Assembly: GCF_001704275.1 (NCBI RefSeq) | Contig: NZ_CP011533.1 | Coordinates: forward strand, 124,001-188,000 | Direction: 5' to 3' | Length of the DNA stretch: 64,000 nt | Source: Streptomyces noursei ATCC 11455 | Lineage (GTDB): Bacteria > Actinomycetota > Actinomycetes > Streptomycetales > Streptomycetaceae | In this document: positions 53,928-63,642 of the stretch, piece after piece | Position numbering within the stretch: the first letter of the stretch is position 1 | Layout: each line of letters begins with the position of its first letter | Program-made: the position numbers and the translations under genes | Notes under the pieces: model-generated | Databases searched by the model: none | What the model saw: the letters and a program-made list of their open reading frames with translations, nothing else | What the model was told of the DNA's origin: nothing

Positions 53928-54130
53928 CGAGGCCGAGGAGTGCGAGGGGGCGTCGGGGGTCGCGGGCGTTGCGTCTCAGGCCCGCCACGATGTTGGTGAC
54001 GCCGGCGAGCTTCATGGCGCCGGCGGCCAGGTTGCGCCAGGTGTCCATCGAGTGGGGCGCGTTGCCGGTCCGCCGCTGGGAGGCGTCCTCGGCGAAGGTG
54101 GTGTCGCGGACGTGGTGCAGGGCCTCGATT
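53928..54130 (-). pseudogene. ISAs1-family C-terminal scrap
   Basis: [20 protein letters not shown], then [20 protein letters not shown] and the closing [11 protein letters not shown]. The middle of the transposase is absent. Confidence 0.75.
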
Positions 54131-54196
54131 GAGGCTGATCCTTTGGAGTGGGCACCCTGACAATTGGATCTTGATGGTCCAGGGAGGGATGTTCAG

Positions 54197-54300
54197 GTGG
54201 GACGTCAGTCTCCGTACCCGGAGGAGTTCCGTAACGACGCCATCGCGCTGTGGCGTGCGTCCGATGGCAAGCCTGACCTGCGATGTCACGTGAATGGCTG
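54197..54300 (+). pseudogene. IS3-family OrfA N-terminal scrap
   Basis: GTG 54197 opens VGRQSPYPEEFRNDAIALWR, the typical IS3 OrfA start, then stops after 34 codons. Confidence 0.6.
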
Positions 54301-54853
54301 ACAGATGATGGACGGTTTGCAGCGTGTGGAGTTCTATCAGTGTCTGCCGGGCGCTGTGGAACGACGGGCAGCGCGGCGCCCGGCATGTCTGCCTGTTTGT
54401 TCTCCCTGGAGGGAGGATGCCGCAGTGCAGGGTTTCGCGGCCTGTAGCGCGCGTGAGGCTGGGGCGTCAGCTGTCAACTTGCTCGCTGCGGTCGGCTAGG
54501 CATAGTTATCAAACTTTGCCTGCTGTCCGGTGCTCGGTACGCACTCTCTGTGCACCGGGCGACGGCCCCAGTAGGGCGAGTACAGGGGATTCCCCGGGCC
54601 GTCGAGAGCACGTGTGGGACACTGCTCGTCTCGTCCTCCGGGCGAATGGTGGGGGTTGGACGAAATAGCGAGAAGGGAGTGCGTAGTTGCCGTCAGCTGT
54701 AAGGGCTGACTAGTGCTTGATCTGGCAGAAGGCGTGGTGGTCTCGATGGTGCCAGGGCTTTTTGGGCAATGAAGAAGGCCTACGGTGTCCGGAGCTAGCG
54801 GCCATGCCAGGGATACCGAAGTCTGCTGCGAGATGCAATATGAAAGGGCTTTT
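54301..54853. other. Intergenic stretch without recognised gene
   Basis: Upstream of the glycosyltransferase gene. A 64-codon frame at 54305-54499 (MMDGLQRVEFYQCLPGAVER) lacks a ribosome site or known motif. The later part is AT-richer and probably holds the glycosyltransferase promoter. Confidence 0.4.
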
Positions 54854-56083
54854 ATGGAATTCTCTGGTTGGCACTCGCTTGCCAGGAGAGGGCCCTCGAG
54901 GTCTTCCGCAGTGAACATGGTGGGAATCCTGGCGCGCAACGAGGCTTCAACGATCGCCGGGGTCGCTGAGGCTGCGGACAAGGGTCTGCATCTGGCTTTC
55001 CCCTCGTGCAGGAACGTGGTCATGCTGGCGGACAGCGGAAGCGTGGACGGTACCGTTCAGTGCTTCGCAACGACGCGTTTACAAGCCGAGAAAGTGATGG
55101 TGTGCTCCAACGGGGCTGACAGCGGGAAGGGGACCAATGTCTTGGCTATCTCCGGCAGGGCCCTCCAACTTGGCGCCCGCCAGGTGGTGATACTGGGAGG
55201 AAATCTTCGTACACCCGACCCTGAATGGGTCAGGCTCTTGGCGTCGGCAGTGGCCGGTGGCAAACCAGCCATTGCCTTGGCCACCCATGCCCGCGATAGG
55301 TATGACGCGAGCATTGCCAACCACCTGGTGCGTCCGCTGATCGCCGCTACCTTCGGAGCACACCTGGCACAGCCAATCGGCGGTGAGGTCGCCATGAACT
55401 ACGCTTTTCTGCAAGAGATGAGTTCCTGGGAGGCCCCGGACAGTGCGCGCCTGTACGGTATTGATGCCTGGCTTACGGCGAATGCGTTGCGGCAGAGCCT
55501 GAAGGTTACCGAAGTGCCGCTGGGGGGTACGGTGCACCGCCTGGCACCTGTTAAGACGCTTCCCAGATGTCAACAGGTTGTGGATGCGCTGTTCTATGTG
55601 ATGACTTGGCTCGACAAGCCGCATCCGGCCCCGCGGACCGCAGCCGCATACCGTGAGGTGGTCAGCCAGACGGCAGCTCGCCGTAGCCCGCCGCAATTGC
55701 CTCCTGCTCTGTGCGACCGCCTGACTGGCTATGTCACCCGGCATCGAGAAGACCTGTGTGCGCTGTTTCCCTCGATCAGGTCCCTTCAACATGCACCGTG
55801 GGGAGTGCGTATACCTGTTGAAGCATGGCCAGATCTGCTCGCGGACGCTGTAGAGGGCCTGGCGGCAGGGGAGTTCCTCCGTTCCCGTGATCACTTAGCG
55901 GTCCTGCTGGCCTGTCGGACTGCGACGTTCTGGTATGAGATCGAAAGTCTGGATGCTCAGCGCATCGACAGCCTGCTGGCTCACCAAGCGAGGGATACCG
56001 CGAAAACTGTCCGCAGACGGAAGATCACCTTTGGGGAGCTGTTCCAGAGTAGTTGGAGCACGGGGCTATGGAAGGGGCTGTGA
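54854..56083 (+). CDS. GT-A glycosyltransferase (GpgS/mannosylglycerate synthase-like), DxD altered
   Basis: 409 residues; ATG 54854 with AAAGGG 5 nt upstream (a GTG 54914 is an alternative). The fold resembles the glucosyl-3-phosphoglycerate and mannosylglycerate synthase group: ILARNEASTIAGVAEAA, VVMLADSGSVDGTVQ, ADSGKGTNVLAIS and QPIGGEVAMNYAF. The expected metal-binding DxD (usually LDADLR) reads VVILGGNLRTPDPEW, so catalysis by the normal mechanism is doubtful. The remainder of the family core and the helical C-terminus look intact. It is monocistronic between ISs. Confidence 0.75.
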   Translation: MEFSGWHSLARRGPSRSSAVNMVGILARNEASTIAGVAEAADKGLHLAFPSCRNVVMLADSGSVDGTVQCFATTRLQAEKVMVCSNGADSGKGTNVLAISGRALQLGARQVVILGGNLRTPDPEWVRLLASAVAGGKPAIALATHARDRYDASIANHLVRPLIAATFGAHLAQPIGGEVAMNYAFLQEMSSWEAPDSARLYGIDAWLTANALRQSLKVTEVPLGGTVHRLAPVKTLPRCQQVVDALFYVMTWLDKPHPAPRTAAAYREVVSQTAARRSPPQLPPALCDRLTGYVTRHREDLCALFPSIRSLQHAPWGVRIPVEAWPDLLADAVEGLAAGEFLRSRDHLAVLLACRTATFWYEIESLDAQRIDSLLAHQARDTAKTVRRRKITFGELFQSSWSTGLWKGL

Positions 56084-56085
56084 TT

Positions 56086-56840
56086 GAGCCTTTTTCATCC
56101 TGTAGCGTTTTTCATGTGTACGGCTTGCGGGTGAGCTGTGGTGTGGCGTTGACGGTGGCGTGACGAGCGGGGCATCTCGTCGGTTTGGGGAGTCGCCAAA
56201 CATAACCTGACCTGCGGCGATGCCCCGTGTTCTTCTATCCTGCCGCATGTGACCTTGATGAGGACCTCTTGGAGCTGGTGACGATGGTCCTCGTCGCGGT
56301 GGAAGGCGACCGCTCCTGCAGGCTCCGGCCGGTCGACCGAGCCCGGTGCACCCTGGTCTACCTGCGTAAGCACGACACCCTCGAACAGCTCGCCGCGGGC
56401 TTCGCCATCGGAACGGCGACCGCCTGGCGCTACGTGAACCACACGATCGGGCAACTCGCCCGGTTCGCCCCGTCGTTGACGGAAGCGCTCACCAGCCATC
56501 ACGCCGAGGGATATGTGCTGCTGGACGGCACCATTGCCGAGACCGACCGTGTCGCCGCCGAGGAGCACTTCTCCGGCAAGGTTCGCCGCGAGGGCGTGAA
56601 CCTGCAGGTCATCACTGCGGACGAAGGGCAGTTGCTGTGGCTCTCACCCGCTCTGCCCGGTGGTACCCATGACGTGAAGGCCGCACGCGAGCACGACATC
56701 ATCAAGGCCTGCGAGCAGTTGGACCTCGAAGTCCTCGCGGACAAGGGCGACCAGGGCGCCGGCGGCACCGTGATCAAGCGCCGCCCAGGCACCGAGCCCC
56801 CAACAAGCACAAGAAGTCGAACAAGGTCCACGCGGCACTG
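56086..56840 (+). mobile_element. IS5-type element, 3' truncated
   Basis: Left end GAGCCTTTTTCATCCTG resembles the IS5-type end at 39627 (GAACCTCTTTCATCCTG). The element is cut by the next IS at 56841. Confidence 0.75.
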
Positions 56841-56841
56841 A
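56227..56841 (+). pseudogene. IS5-type transposase, truncated and frameshifted at 3' end
   Basis: Keeps HTH (DTLEQLAAGFAIGTATAWRY), VLLDGTIAETDRVAA, GTHDVKAAREHDIIKACEQL and LADKGDQGAGGTVIKRR. After RRPGTEPP a one-base phase change is seen (NKHKKSNKVHAAL in the other frame). The Glu region is lost at the junction with the following IS. Confidence 0.8.
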
Positions 56842-56936
56842 GTGGACGTTAAGTCCGATCTTCCTCGGTTCGTGATCGCTCGATCGTGGTACTGATCGCC
56901 GTCCAGGGGGCCTGCTGGGCATGTCCATGTTGAGAT

Positions 56937-57797
56937 GTGGGCGTGAAGAGAGAGCCGTACCTCAGCGACTTATCGGACGAGCAGTGGGCGTTGATCGAGC
57001 CGATGATCACGGCCTGGAAGCAGGACCGGGTGGCCCGGTCGGCGACCGGGGATCCCGGGTCCTGCGACCTGCGGGAGGTCGTGAACGCGATCTTCTACCA
57101 GAACCGGACGGGCTGCCAGTGGCGCCTCCTTCCGCATGATTTCCCGGCCTGGTCAGCGGTGTTGTACTACTTCGGCCTGTGGCGCGAGGACGGGCTCGAT
57201 CAGCGGGTTCAGGAACTCCTGCGCTGCCAGGTGCGGGAGAGAGCCCGGCGATTAGAGGACCCGTCCCTCGTGATCCTTGACACCCAGTCCGTGCGTGCGG
57301 CCGCGGGTGTCCCGAAGAGCACGACGGGGCTGGATGCCAACAAGAAGGTGTCGGGCCGCAAGCGGGGGCTGGCTGTGGACGTGCTGGGGCTGGTTGTCGG
57401 CGTCGTGGTGCTGGCCGCGTCCGCCCACGACAACACGGCCGGCATAGCCCTGCTCGACCAGGCCGCCGAACGGTGCGGGAACCGGCTGGAGAAGGCCCTG
57501 GTGGACCAGGGCTTCAAGGACCAAGTCGTCATCCACGGCGCGTTGATGGACATCGACGTCGAGGTCGTCCGCCGCAACCCCGAAGATCAGAGCAAAGGCT
57601 TCGTCCCGCAGCCCAAGCGGTGGATCGTGGAGCAGGTCAACGGCACGTTGATGCTGCACCGGCGCCTGGCTCGTGAGTACGACCACCGCCCCGACACCTC
57701 CGCCTCGCGCGTCTACTGGGTCTCCATCGCGAACATGACCCGTCGTCTCACCACACCGAGTCCCACCTGGCGCGACGCCCTTGAGCTGGCCGCGTGA
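56937..57797 (+). CDS. IS5-type transposase
   Basis: 286 residues: LSDLSDEQWALIEPMITAWK, AIFYQNRTGCQWRLLPHDFP, LVILDTQSVRAAAGVP (first Asp), LVDQGFKDQVVIHGALMDID (second Asp) and RWIVEQVNGTLMLHRRLARE (Glu). Complete. The stop overlaps the passenger gene start. Confidence 0.88.
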   Translation: MGVKREPYLSDLSDEQWALIEPMITAWKQDRVARSATGDPGSCDLREVVNAIFYQNRTGCQWRLLPHDFPAWSAVLYYFGLWREDGLDQRVQELLRCQVRERARRLEDPSLVILDTQSVRAAAGVPKSTTGLDANKKVSGRKRGLAVDVLGLVVGVVVLAASAHDNTAGIALLDQAAERCGNRLEKALVDQGFKDQVVIHGALMDIDVEVVRRNPEDQSKGFVPQPKRWIVEQVNGTLMLHRRLAREYDHRPDTSASRVYWVSIANMTRRLTTPSPTWRDALELAA

Positions 57798-58192
57798 ACG
57801 TCATCGAGCTGCTGGCCAACCTCCAGGTCCAGCACGACGAGACCACGGCCCGGTCCGGTGAACTACGCGACCAGATCGAGCACTTGACCGCCGCCTTGGC
57901 CGAGACCGAAGCTCGACTCGCGGACCTGACCACCACCCAGAAGGTCATCGCCGAACTCGCATCGGCTGGAGACGAACCTGAACCGCCCGAGGTTGCCACC
58001 GCCTATCAGGCCATCGTGAACGCTTTCAACGAGCATCCCGGCCGGGCATTCAGAGCCCGTGAGCTGCACGAACTCCTCGGTATGCCCACCCATGAGGCGG
58101 CTGTCAACTTCACTCGCAGCCGCCTCGGACGCCTTACCCGCCAAGGCTTCCTCACCCAGCCCGGACGAGGCCGCTACCAGAAACGGACTTAA
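57794..58192 (+). CDS. IS passenger protein: coiled coil plus winged-helix
   Basis: 132 residues from GTG 57794 (GTGA overlap with the transposase). An N-terminal coiled coil (QVQHDETTARSGELRDQIEH to TEARLADLTTTQKVIAEL) is followed by a winged-helix-like domain (FRARELHELLGMPTHEAAVN, RLGRLTRQGFLTQPGRGRYQ). It lies wholly inside the inverted repeats and probably binds DNA, perhaps regulating transposition. Confidence 0.75.
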   Translation: MNVIELLANLQVQHDETTARSGELRDQIEHLTAALAETEARLADLTTTQKVIAELASAGDEPEPPEVATAYQAIVNAFNEHPGRAFRARELHELLGMPTHEAAVNFTRSRLGRLTRQGFLTQPGRGRYQKRT

Positions 58193-58199
58193 CGTCCAC

Positions 58200-59072
58200 T
58201 TACAGCTCCACAATCTCGGTAATTCCGCGGACGTAGTGGCGCTGTAGGAGGAGGAAAAGGGCCAGGACGGGCAGGGCGCTGATGACGAGGGCAGCCATGA
58301 GCAGCGGGGTGGTCCGTTGTGGATCGAGGTGGCCCTGGAGGAGTTGCATGCCGACAGGCAGTGTCATCAGGCAGGGATTGGCGGTGGAGATCAACAGAGG
58401 CCAGATGTACTCGTTCCAGGCGATGGTGAAGGTGAGCAGGGCGAGGGTGATGAGAGCTGGAGTGGTCTGGGGCAGGACGATGCGCCACCACAGGGTGAGC
58501 TCTCCGGCGCCGTCGAGGCGGGCTGCCTCGAGGATCTCGTCGGGGATGGTGGTGATGAACTGGCGCATCAGGAAGATGCCAAAAGCGGAGACCGTGAAGG
58601 GAAGCACGAGAGCAGTGATGCCGGTGGTCAGGCCGGCGCCGCCGTTCCCGTAGAGGTCGTTGCCACCTGCGAGGGGCCAGTGCGCCAGGATCAGGAAGTG
58701 GGGGATCAGGAGCAGGAACGGTGGCAGCATCATTGTGGCGAGGACGAAGCGGAAGAGCAGTGCGCGGCCGGGGAACCGTAGTTTGGCCAGAGCATATCCA
58801 GCCAGGGACGAGGTGCACAGCACGGATACGGTAACGGTGAGGGCCGTGAGGATGCTGGTGCGGGCGAGGGTGGCCAGGTCGAGTTCGTCGGCAGCATCAC
58901 GATAGTTGGCGAAGGCGAAGGCTGAGGGCAGGAAGCGGTAGGGCAGATGCGCGTAGTCGCCGGGGTCCTTCAAAGAGGTGAGAAACATGTCGGTGAACGG
59001 CAGCGTCATGACCAGGGCACCGATAGTCGTGATCAGCCAGGGAAGCAGGGGGGCTCGCCGGTGATGGGTCAT
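58200..59072 (-). CDS. Carbohydrate ABC transporter permease (MalG-like)
   Basis: 290 residues with six hydrophobic segments and the EAA loop (EILEAARLDGAGELTLWWRI). The ATG at 59072 overlaps the stop of the upstream permease (ATGA). It ends ...RGITEIVEL with a TAA at the very edge of the adjacent IS, so the native last residues may have been replaced. Confidence 0.88.
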   Translation of the reverse strand: MTHHRRAPLLPWLITTIGALVMTLPFTDMFLTSLKDPGDYAHLPYRFLPSAFAFANYRDAADELDLATLARTSILTALTVTVSVLCTSSLAGYALAKLRFPGRALLFRFVLATMMLPPFLLLIPHFLILAHWPLAGGNDLYGNGGAGLTTGITALVLPFTVSAFGIFLMRQFITTIPDEILEAARLDGAGELTLWWRIVLPQTTPALITLALLTFTIAWNEYIWPLLISTANPCLMTLPVGMQLLQGHLDPQRTTPLLMAALVISALPVLALFLLLQRHYVRGITEIVEL

Positions 59073-59974
59073 GTGTCCTTTCCCTCACGCTCGAAGAGTC
59101 GCAGTTGAGCCAGAGCAAGTGTCAGGGTGATGAGAAGGAGCACGAAGGCCGCGGCACTGGCTGTGCCCCAGTCCCCGTAGGTGAAGGCGCGACGGTACAT
59201 CTCCAGCGCAGCGACGTTGGTGGTGTCCCCTGGCCCCCCGTTCTCGGTCATGACCGTGATCAGGGCGAAGGACTGTAGGCCAGCGAGTAGTTGGGTGATG
59301 GAAACGAACAGCAGAGCGGGCCGGAGCAACGGGATTGTGATGCGAATGAGGATGGTCAACGGTCCTGCACCATCGAGTTCGGCGGCCTCCAAGCAGTCGC
59401 GCGGTACGGTGGTAAGTCCGGCGGACAGGATGAGGACCGCGCTGCCCAGAGATGCCCACGACTGGACGATCATCACGGAGGGCAGTGCGGTCGCGGGGTT
59501 CTGGAGAAATCCCACGGAGTCCATGCCTAGGGTGTTGAGGAGGGCGTTGAGAGGCCCGTCCGGCTGGTAGAGGTGCTTCCAAGCGTTGCCGGTGGCGACG
59601 AGGTTGGTTACCACGGGCAGGAAGTAGAGGGTGCGCCACAGTCCTTGGCCTGGAAGCCGGGCGAGACACAGGGCTGCGACAAGGCCGCCGACGGTGGTGA
59701 GGACGGTGGTCCCGACCGCGTAGAGCAAGGTGTTGGTGAGGACGGGGAACAGGAAGGACGAGCCATCCGAGAACAGGGAAGCAAAGTTGTCTGCGCCGGC
59801 GAACGTCATGTCGGAGAGCCCTGGCCGGACCCCACTGGACAAGGCCAGCGCACCGGTGAACAGGACTGGCAGGATGACGAAGACGGCGTAAAACAACAAT
59901 GTCGGCAGGAGGAAGAGAAGGGCGACGCCGGTCTGACGCCCGAGTCTGCGTGACAGGGCTTCTCGCGGCCTCAT
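59069..59974 (-). CDS. Carbohydrate ABC transporter permease (MalF-like)
   Basis: 301 residues. N-terminal membrane segment LLFLLPTLLFYAVFVILPVL, large periplasmic-side loops and the EAA loop (DCLEAAELDGAGPLTILIRI). It starts 3 bp after the binding-protein stop. No ATPase gene is present, as is usual in Streptomyces, where a shared MsiK energises sugar importers. Confidence 0.9.
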   Translation of the reverse strand: MRPREALSRRLGRQTGVALLFLLPTLLFYAVFVILPVLFTGALALSSGVRPGLSDMTFAGADNFASLFSDGSSFLFPVLTNTLLYAVGTTVLTTVGGLVAALCLARLPGQGLWRTLYFLPVVTNLVATGNAWKHLYQPDGPLNALLNTLGMDSVGFLQNPATALPSVMIVQSWASLGSAVLILSAGLTTVPRDCLEAAELDGAGPLTILIRITIPLLRPALLFVSITQLLAGLQSFALITVMTENGGPGDTTNVAALEMYRRAFTYGDWGTASAAAFVLLLITLTLALAQLRLFEREGKDT

Positions 59975-59977
59975 CGG

Positions 59978-61345
59978 TCAGCCGGGGTGGCAGAGTTCCC
60001 TGTCGACCTGCCGACAGGTGATGCCGATGGCTTCCGCGGCGGACAGTCGGCCGCTCCACATCTCCTCGATATTCTTCCGGAGCAGCGCCTTGGCCTGTTG
60101 CGCCTTCGGCCCGTTTGGCTCGGGGGTGGCGTAAGCGAGCGCGTCAAGGAAGGGGCGGGCATTGGGGTCGCCGTGCTCGCCGAACAGGGCCTGTATGTCG
60201 GCGATGCGGGCGGTCATCGAGCCGGCCACCCACTGCAGGGCGCTCATACGAGTGACCAGGGCCCCTGCAATGCGCGTGCTATCCGCGTTGAGCCAGCGGA
60301 CGAACTCCCACGCCGGTTCCGGGTGCCGGCACTGGGTGTTGACGCCCATCAGGTAGGCCGTGGCCAAAGTTCCCCGACCGCCAGGCAGCGCGGTGGTGAG
60401 GACGTCGTGGTAGCGCTCCCCCATCGAGGCGAGGAGACTTCCGCACCACCAGCGGCCGTTAACTGCCATAGCCGCCCGGCCCGCGGAGAAGGCCGTGTAC
60501 ATGTCGATCGCCGGATCGGTGACGCCGGAGCGAACCAGCCGCCGCTGGAGGCTAAAGACCGCTTCGCCGGACGGGGAGCCAAGGGCGCAGCGCCGCCCGT
60601 CGGGGGTGAGGAAGGCACCACCCCGGGCGGCGACCAGAGCCAGCACTTGGTTAACGGAGTCGGAATCGTCCCCGCGAGACAGGGCCAGCCCCTGGACCAC
60701 TGTGTTGCCGTGGTGGTCCCTGCGCGTCGCGGCTCGGGCGACGGCCTCCAGTTCCCGCCAGGTGCGTGGAGGCCCTGCGGCACCCGCCGCGGCGAGAAGT
60801 CGGCGGTTGCAGTAGAGGCCATATGTCTGGCCCTCGGTCGGGTAACCGAATACGGTGCCTTCCACGCTGACCGCCTGGGTGGCCGCGTTGGGAAACCCGC
60901 TCCGCACGAGCCTGACATCGTGTGCTGGTATCGGGCGCAGCACTCCGGCGCGCACCAGCTGCCCCGTCCAGAGCGCGTAGAGATGGAGGATGTCGGCTCC
61001 CTGCCCTGCCGCCTGGCGCACCACGACCGTGGTGAGCAGGTCCTCGAACCGGACCGGCACGGTCTCCACCCTGCTGCGCGACTGCCCGGCGTTCCAGTCA
61101 TCGACGGCGCGCTGCAACTCGTCCTTGAGGGCCCCTTCCCCGTAGTGTGACAGCAGCTTCAGCGTCACTGGGCCACGGGTGCCTCCCCCACCCGACAATG
61201 GCCCGCACCCAGACCACGACGCCGCGATCCCTCCGGCCGTGACACCCACGAGCCCGGCCAGCACCCGGCGCCGTCTCACCCGGTCCGTCCTACGGCCGAG
61301 CTCCGCATAGCGAAGGCAGCGGTGTCGTTCATCATCGACGTTCAA
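59978..61345 (-). CDS. Extracellular sugar-binding lipoprotein
   Basis: About 455 residues from TTG 61345; GTG 61279, directly before the basic run RRRRVLAG, is a likely alternative start. An export signal (VLAGLVGVTAGGIAASW) leads to a lipobox-like SGC. The mature protein is a family 1 solute-binding protein (VTLKLLSHYGEGALKDELQR, ADILHLYALWTGQLV, FSAGRAAMAVNGRWW). It is first in the operon with the two permeases. The ligand cannot be told, and no regulator or glycosidase is adjacent. Confidence 0.88.
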   Translation of the reverse strand: MNVDDERHRCLRYAELGRRTDRVRRRRVLAGLVGVTAGGIAASWSGCGPLSGGGGTRGPVTLKLLSHYGEGALKDELQRAVDDWNAGQSRSRVETVPVRFEDLLTTVVVRQAAGQGADILHLYALWTGQLVRAGVLRPIPAHDVRLVRSGFPNAATQAVSVEGTVFGYPTEGQTYGLYCNRRLLAAAGAAGPPRTWRELEAVARAATRRDHHGNTVVQGLALSRGDDSDSVNQVLALVAARGGAFLTPDGRRCALGSPSGEAVFSLQRRLVRSGVTDPAIDMYTAFSAGRAAMAVNGRWWCGSLLASMGERYHDVLTTALPGGRGTLATAYLMGVNTQCRHPEPAWEFVRWLNADSTRIAGALVTRMSALQWVAGSMTARIADIQALFGEHGDPNARPFLDALAYATPEPNGPKAQQAKALLRKNIEEMWSGRLSAAEAIGITCRQVDRELCHPG

Positions 61346-61391
61346 TCCACCTGAGGCGATCGGTTACGTGGTTTCGTCTCTATCTATGGGT

Positions 61392-61439
61392 TGTCCCGTG
61401 ATCCCTGGTGGATCAGCGCCCGCCAGGGATCACGGGACA
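61392..61439. repeat. 17-bp perfect inverted repeat with 14-nt loop
   Basis: TGTCCCGTGATCCCTGG and its exact complement. It lies in the 61346-61540 stretch without a gene. It may be an IS end palindrome, a terminator or a regulatory hairpin upstream of the sugar operon. Confidence 0.55.
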
Positions 61440-61539
61440 CCCCTTAGGGCGGATGGTCCCCGGCTCTTTCTACCAGCGCGGCTCGCTCCTTTCCCTAAGA
61501 CACACGGTGGCAGGCAAGCGGACTCCAGCACACTCTTGG

Positions 61540-61640
61540 GTCACGTGGTACAACGGTGAACGACGGCTACCTGCCGCCCGACGAGTACGAACAGGTGTAC
61601 TGGACGAGACTGGAGCAAGTCCCGCAGACCGCTTGACCAC
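61540..61640 (+). pseudogene. IS3-family OrfB C-terminal scrap
   Basis: TWYNGERR in one phase and GYLPPDEYEQVYWTRLEQVP in another correspond to the closing residues of IS3 integrases. The following 61640-61912 includes an unidentified frame fragment (GYWLGKPADELLMDALPEDV). Confidence 0.55.
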
Positions 61641-61912
61641 ACGATCCCGGACTCCACGAAACTCGGGGCAACTCAGGCCGCCTGCGAAAGACCGGGTACT
61701 GGCTCGGAAAACCCGCCGACGAGCTGCTCATGGACGCCCTCCCCGAAGACGTCATGGGGCCAGGGCTTCGTCGTTCAGCGGGTCTGTCCCGCTTGATGAC
61801 GGTTCAGGTGGCTGGCGCGGTGATGGAGTTCGGGGCTGGGGCGGGGCGCAGGCAGGCACGGCCTCCGGGTGATCATGAGGTGTTGAGTCCCTGATCACCG
61901 CAACGGAAGACC

Positions 61913-63121
61913 GTGCCTGTCCGCTCATCATCGCTCATCCCAGTCGGCCTGGGCCAACTCGCCGGCGCTCGCCCCTCCGACCCTGGGGAACACCCGCATC
62001 TGCTGGGCTGCCTCGTGACGGTGCCCGATCCGCGCCGGGCCAAGGGCCGCCGTCATCCCCTCTGCTTCGTCCTTGCGCTCGCCGCGTGTGCGGTGCTGGC
62101 CGGCGCGAAATCGCTGACGGCGATCGCTGAATGGGCGGCCGACGCACCGGCCGCCGTGCTCACCGTGCTCGGCGGCCCAACCCGCGAACCCACCGGCCCT
62201 GCCGCCCCTGCCGAGGCCACCGTGCGCCGAGTCCTGCAGCGCGTTGACGGCGACGCCCTCGATGCGGCAGTCGGCGCCTGGCTCGCCGCCCGCGACCCAG
62301 GCCCCCATCCGCCGGCCAGAACGCGGCCCATCGGCCCCGCCGCTCACTGGCCGTGGACGGCAAGACAGTCCGCGGCGCCCGCTGCACCAACGGCACCCAG
62401 GTCCACCTGCTCGCCGCGATGACCGGAACCGGCCTGGTCACCGCCCAGCGCGAGGTCGGCTCCAAGACCAACGAGATCACCGTCTTCCAGCCGATGCTCA
62501 CCGAGCTCGACCTGACCGACACCGTGGTCACCTTCGACGCCCTGCACTCCCAGCAGGCCCACGCCCGCTTCCTGGTGGAGGAGAAGAACGCCCACTACAT
62601 CGCCGTGATCAAGGGGAACCAGCCGCTGCTGCACCAGCAGATGAAGCAACTGCCCTGGCGAGACGTCCCGCTGCTGGGCAAGACCCGCGCCACCGCACAC
62701 GGCCGGGACGAGATCCGCCGCGTCAAGACCGCCACCGTCACCCGCGGCCTCGCCTTCCCCCACTCCGCCCAAGCCGTGCAGATCGTACGTCGCCGCCGGA
62801 CAGTCACCACCGGCAAGGTCACCCTGGAGCGCGTCTACGCAGTCACCGACCTCACCGCCGAGCAGGCTGGCGCTCCCGAGATCGCACACCGCGTGCGCGA
62901 ACACTGGGGCATCGAGAACAAGATCCATCACCTCCGCGACACCGCCTTCGCCGAGGACGCCTCGCGCGTACGGACCGGCACCGCCCCCCCGGGCCATGGC
63001 AGCCCTACGCAACCTGGCCATCGGCGCACTCCGCCTCACCGGATGTGACAACATCGCCGCCAGCCTGCGCACGCACAGCCGAGACGCCACACGGCCGCTG
63101 ACCACCCTCGGCATCACGTGA
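61913..63121 (+). pseudogene. ISAs1-family transposase with two frameshifts
   Basis: First part LVTVPDPRRAKGRRHPLCFV, LAACAVLAGAKSLTAIAEWA. After a phase change near 62320 comes AVDGKTVRGARCTNGTQVHL (first Asp), VVTFDALHSQQAHARFLVEE (second Asp) and GIENKIHHLRDTAFAEDASR. A second change at the C-run near 62987 leads to the natural end (LAIGALRLTGCDNIAASLRT). Nearly full length but inactive. Confidence 0.85.
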
Positions 63122-63336
63122 TCAAACCCGACACAACCCCTGAACGACGCCACCCTGGTCATGGGGCCTTCCGCGGTCATCGCATAGCGCTGCGGCTCGT
63201 GGCGAGTGACTGCCGGGCGACTTTCAAGTGCGTTGACCGCCATCCCCGCAGAGTGGAGTGAGGGGCCCTGGAGCCTTGACCCTTGATCCTGGACACGCGA
63301 GACACTGGATCCTGAGGATCTGAGAACGGGCATCTC

Positions 63337-63642
63337 GTGGTCATGAAGAACTATCCGCCGCAGTTCAAGGCGGACGCGGTCGCGTTGTACCAGTCGCGGC
63401 CCGGGGCGACGATCCGGCAGGTCGCTGCCGATCTGGGGATCAATCCCGAGACCTTGCGGAACTGGGTCCGGGCAGCTGGCGCGAGCCGGCCGAGGGGGCG
63501 GCGGGCGGAGGTGCCGACCGAGCCGCCGACACCGTTGGAGGCGGAGAACGCCGCTCTGCGGAAGAAGGTCCGCGAGCTGGAGGAGGAACGCGAGATCCTG
63601 CGCAAGGCGGCGAAGTATTTCGCCGGGGAGACGCGCTGGTGA
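63337..63642 (+). CDS. IS3-family transposase OrfA
   Basis: 101 residues: YPPQFKADAVALYQSRPGAT, HTH (VAADLGINPETLRNWVRAAG) and coiled coil (LEAENAALRKKVRELEEERE). Start GTG 63337 or ATG 63343. The stop overlaps OrfB (GTGA). Confidence 0.9.
   Translation: MVMKNYPPQFKADAVALYQSRPGATIRQVAADLGINPETLRNWVRAAGASRPRGRRAEVPTEPPTPLEAENAALRKKVRELEEEREILRKAAKYFAGETRW

Larger units (their letters stand above)
56841..58200 (+). mobile_element. IS5-type element with passenger gene (1360 bp)
   Basis: Perfect 17-bp inverted ends AGTGGACGTTAAGTCCG. It contains a transposase and a second, coupled gene. No direct repeat is evident at the flanks. Confidence 0.85.
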
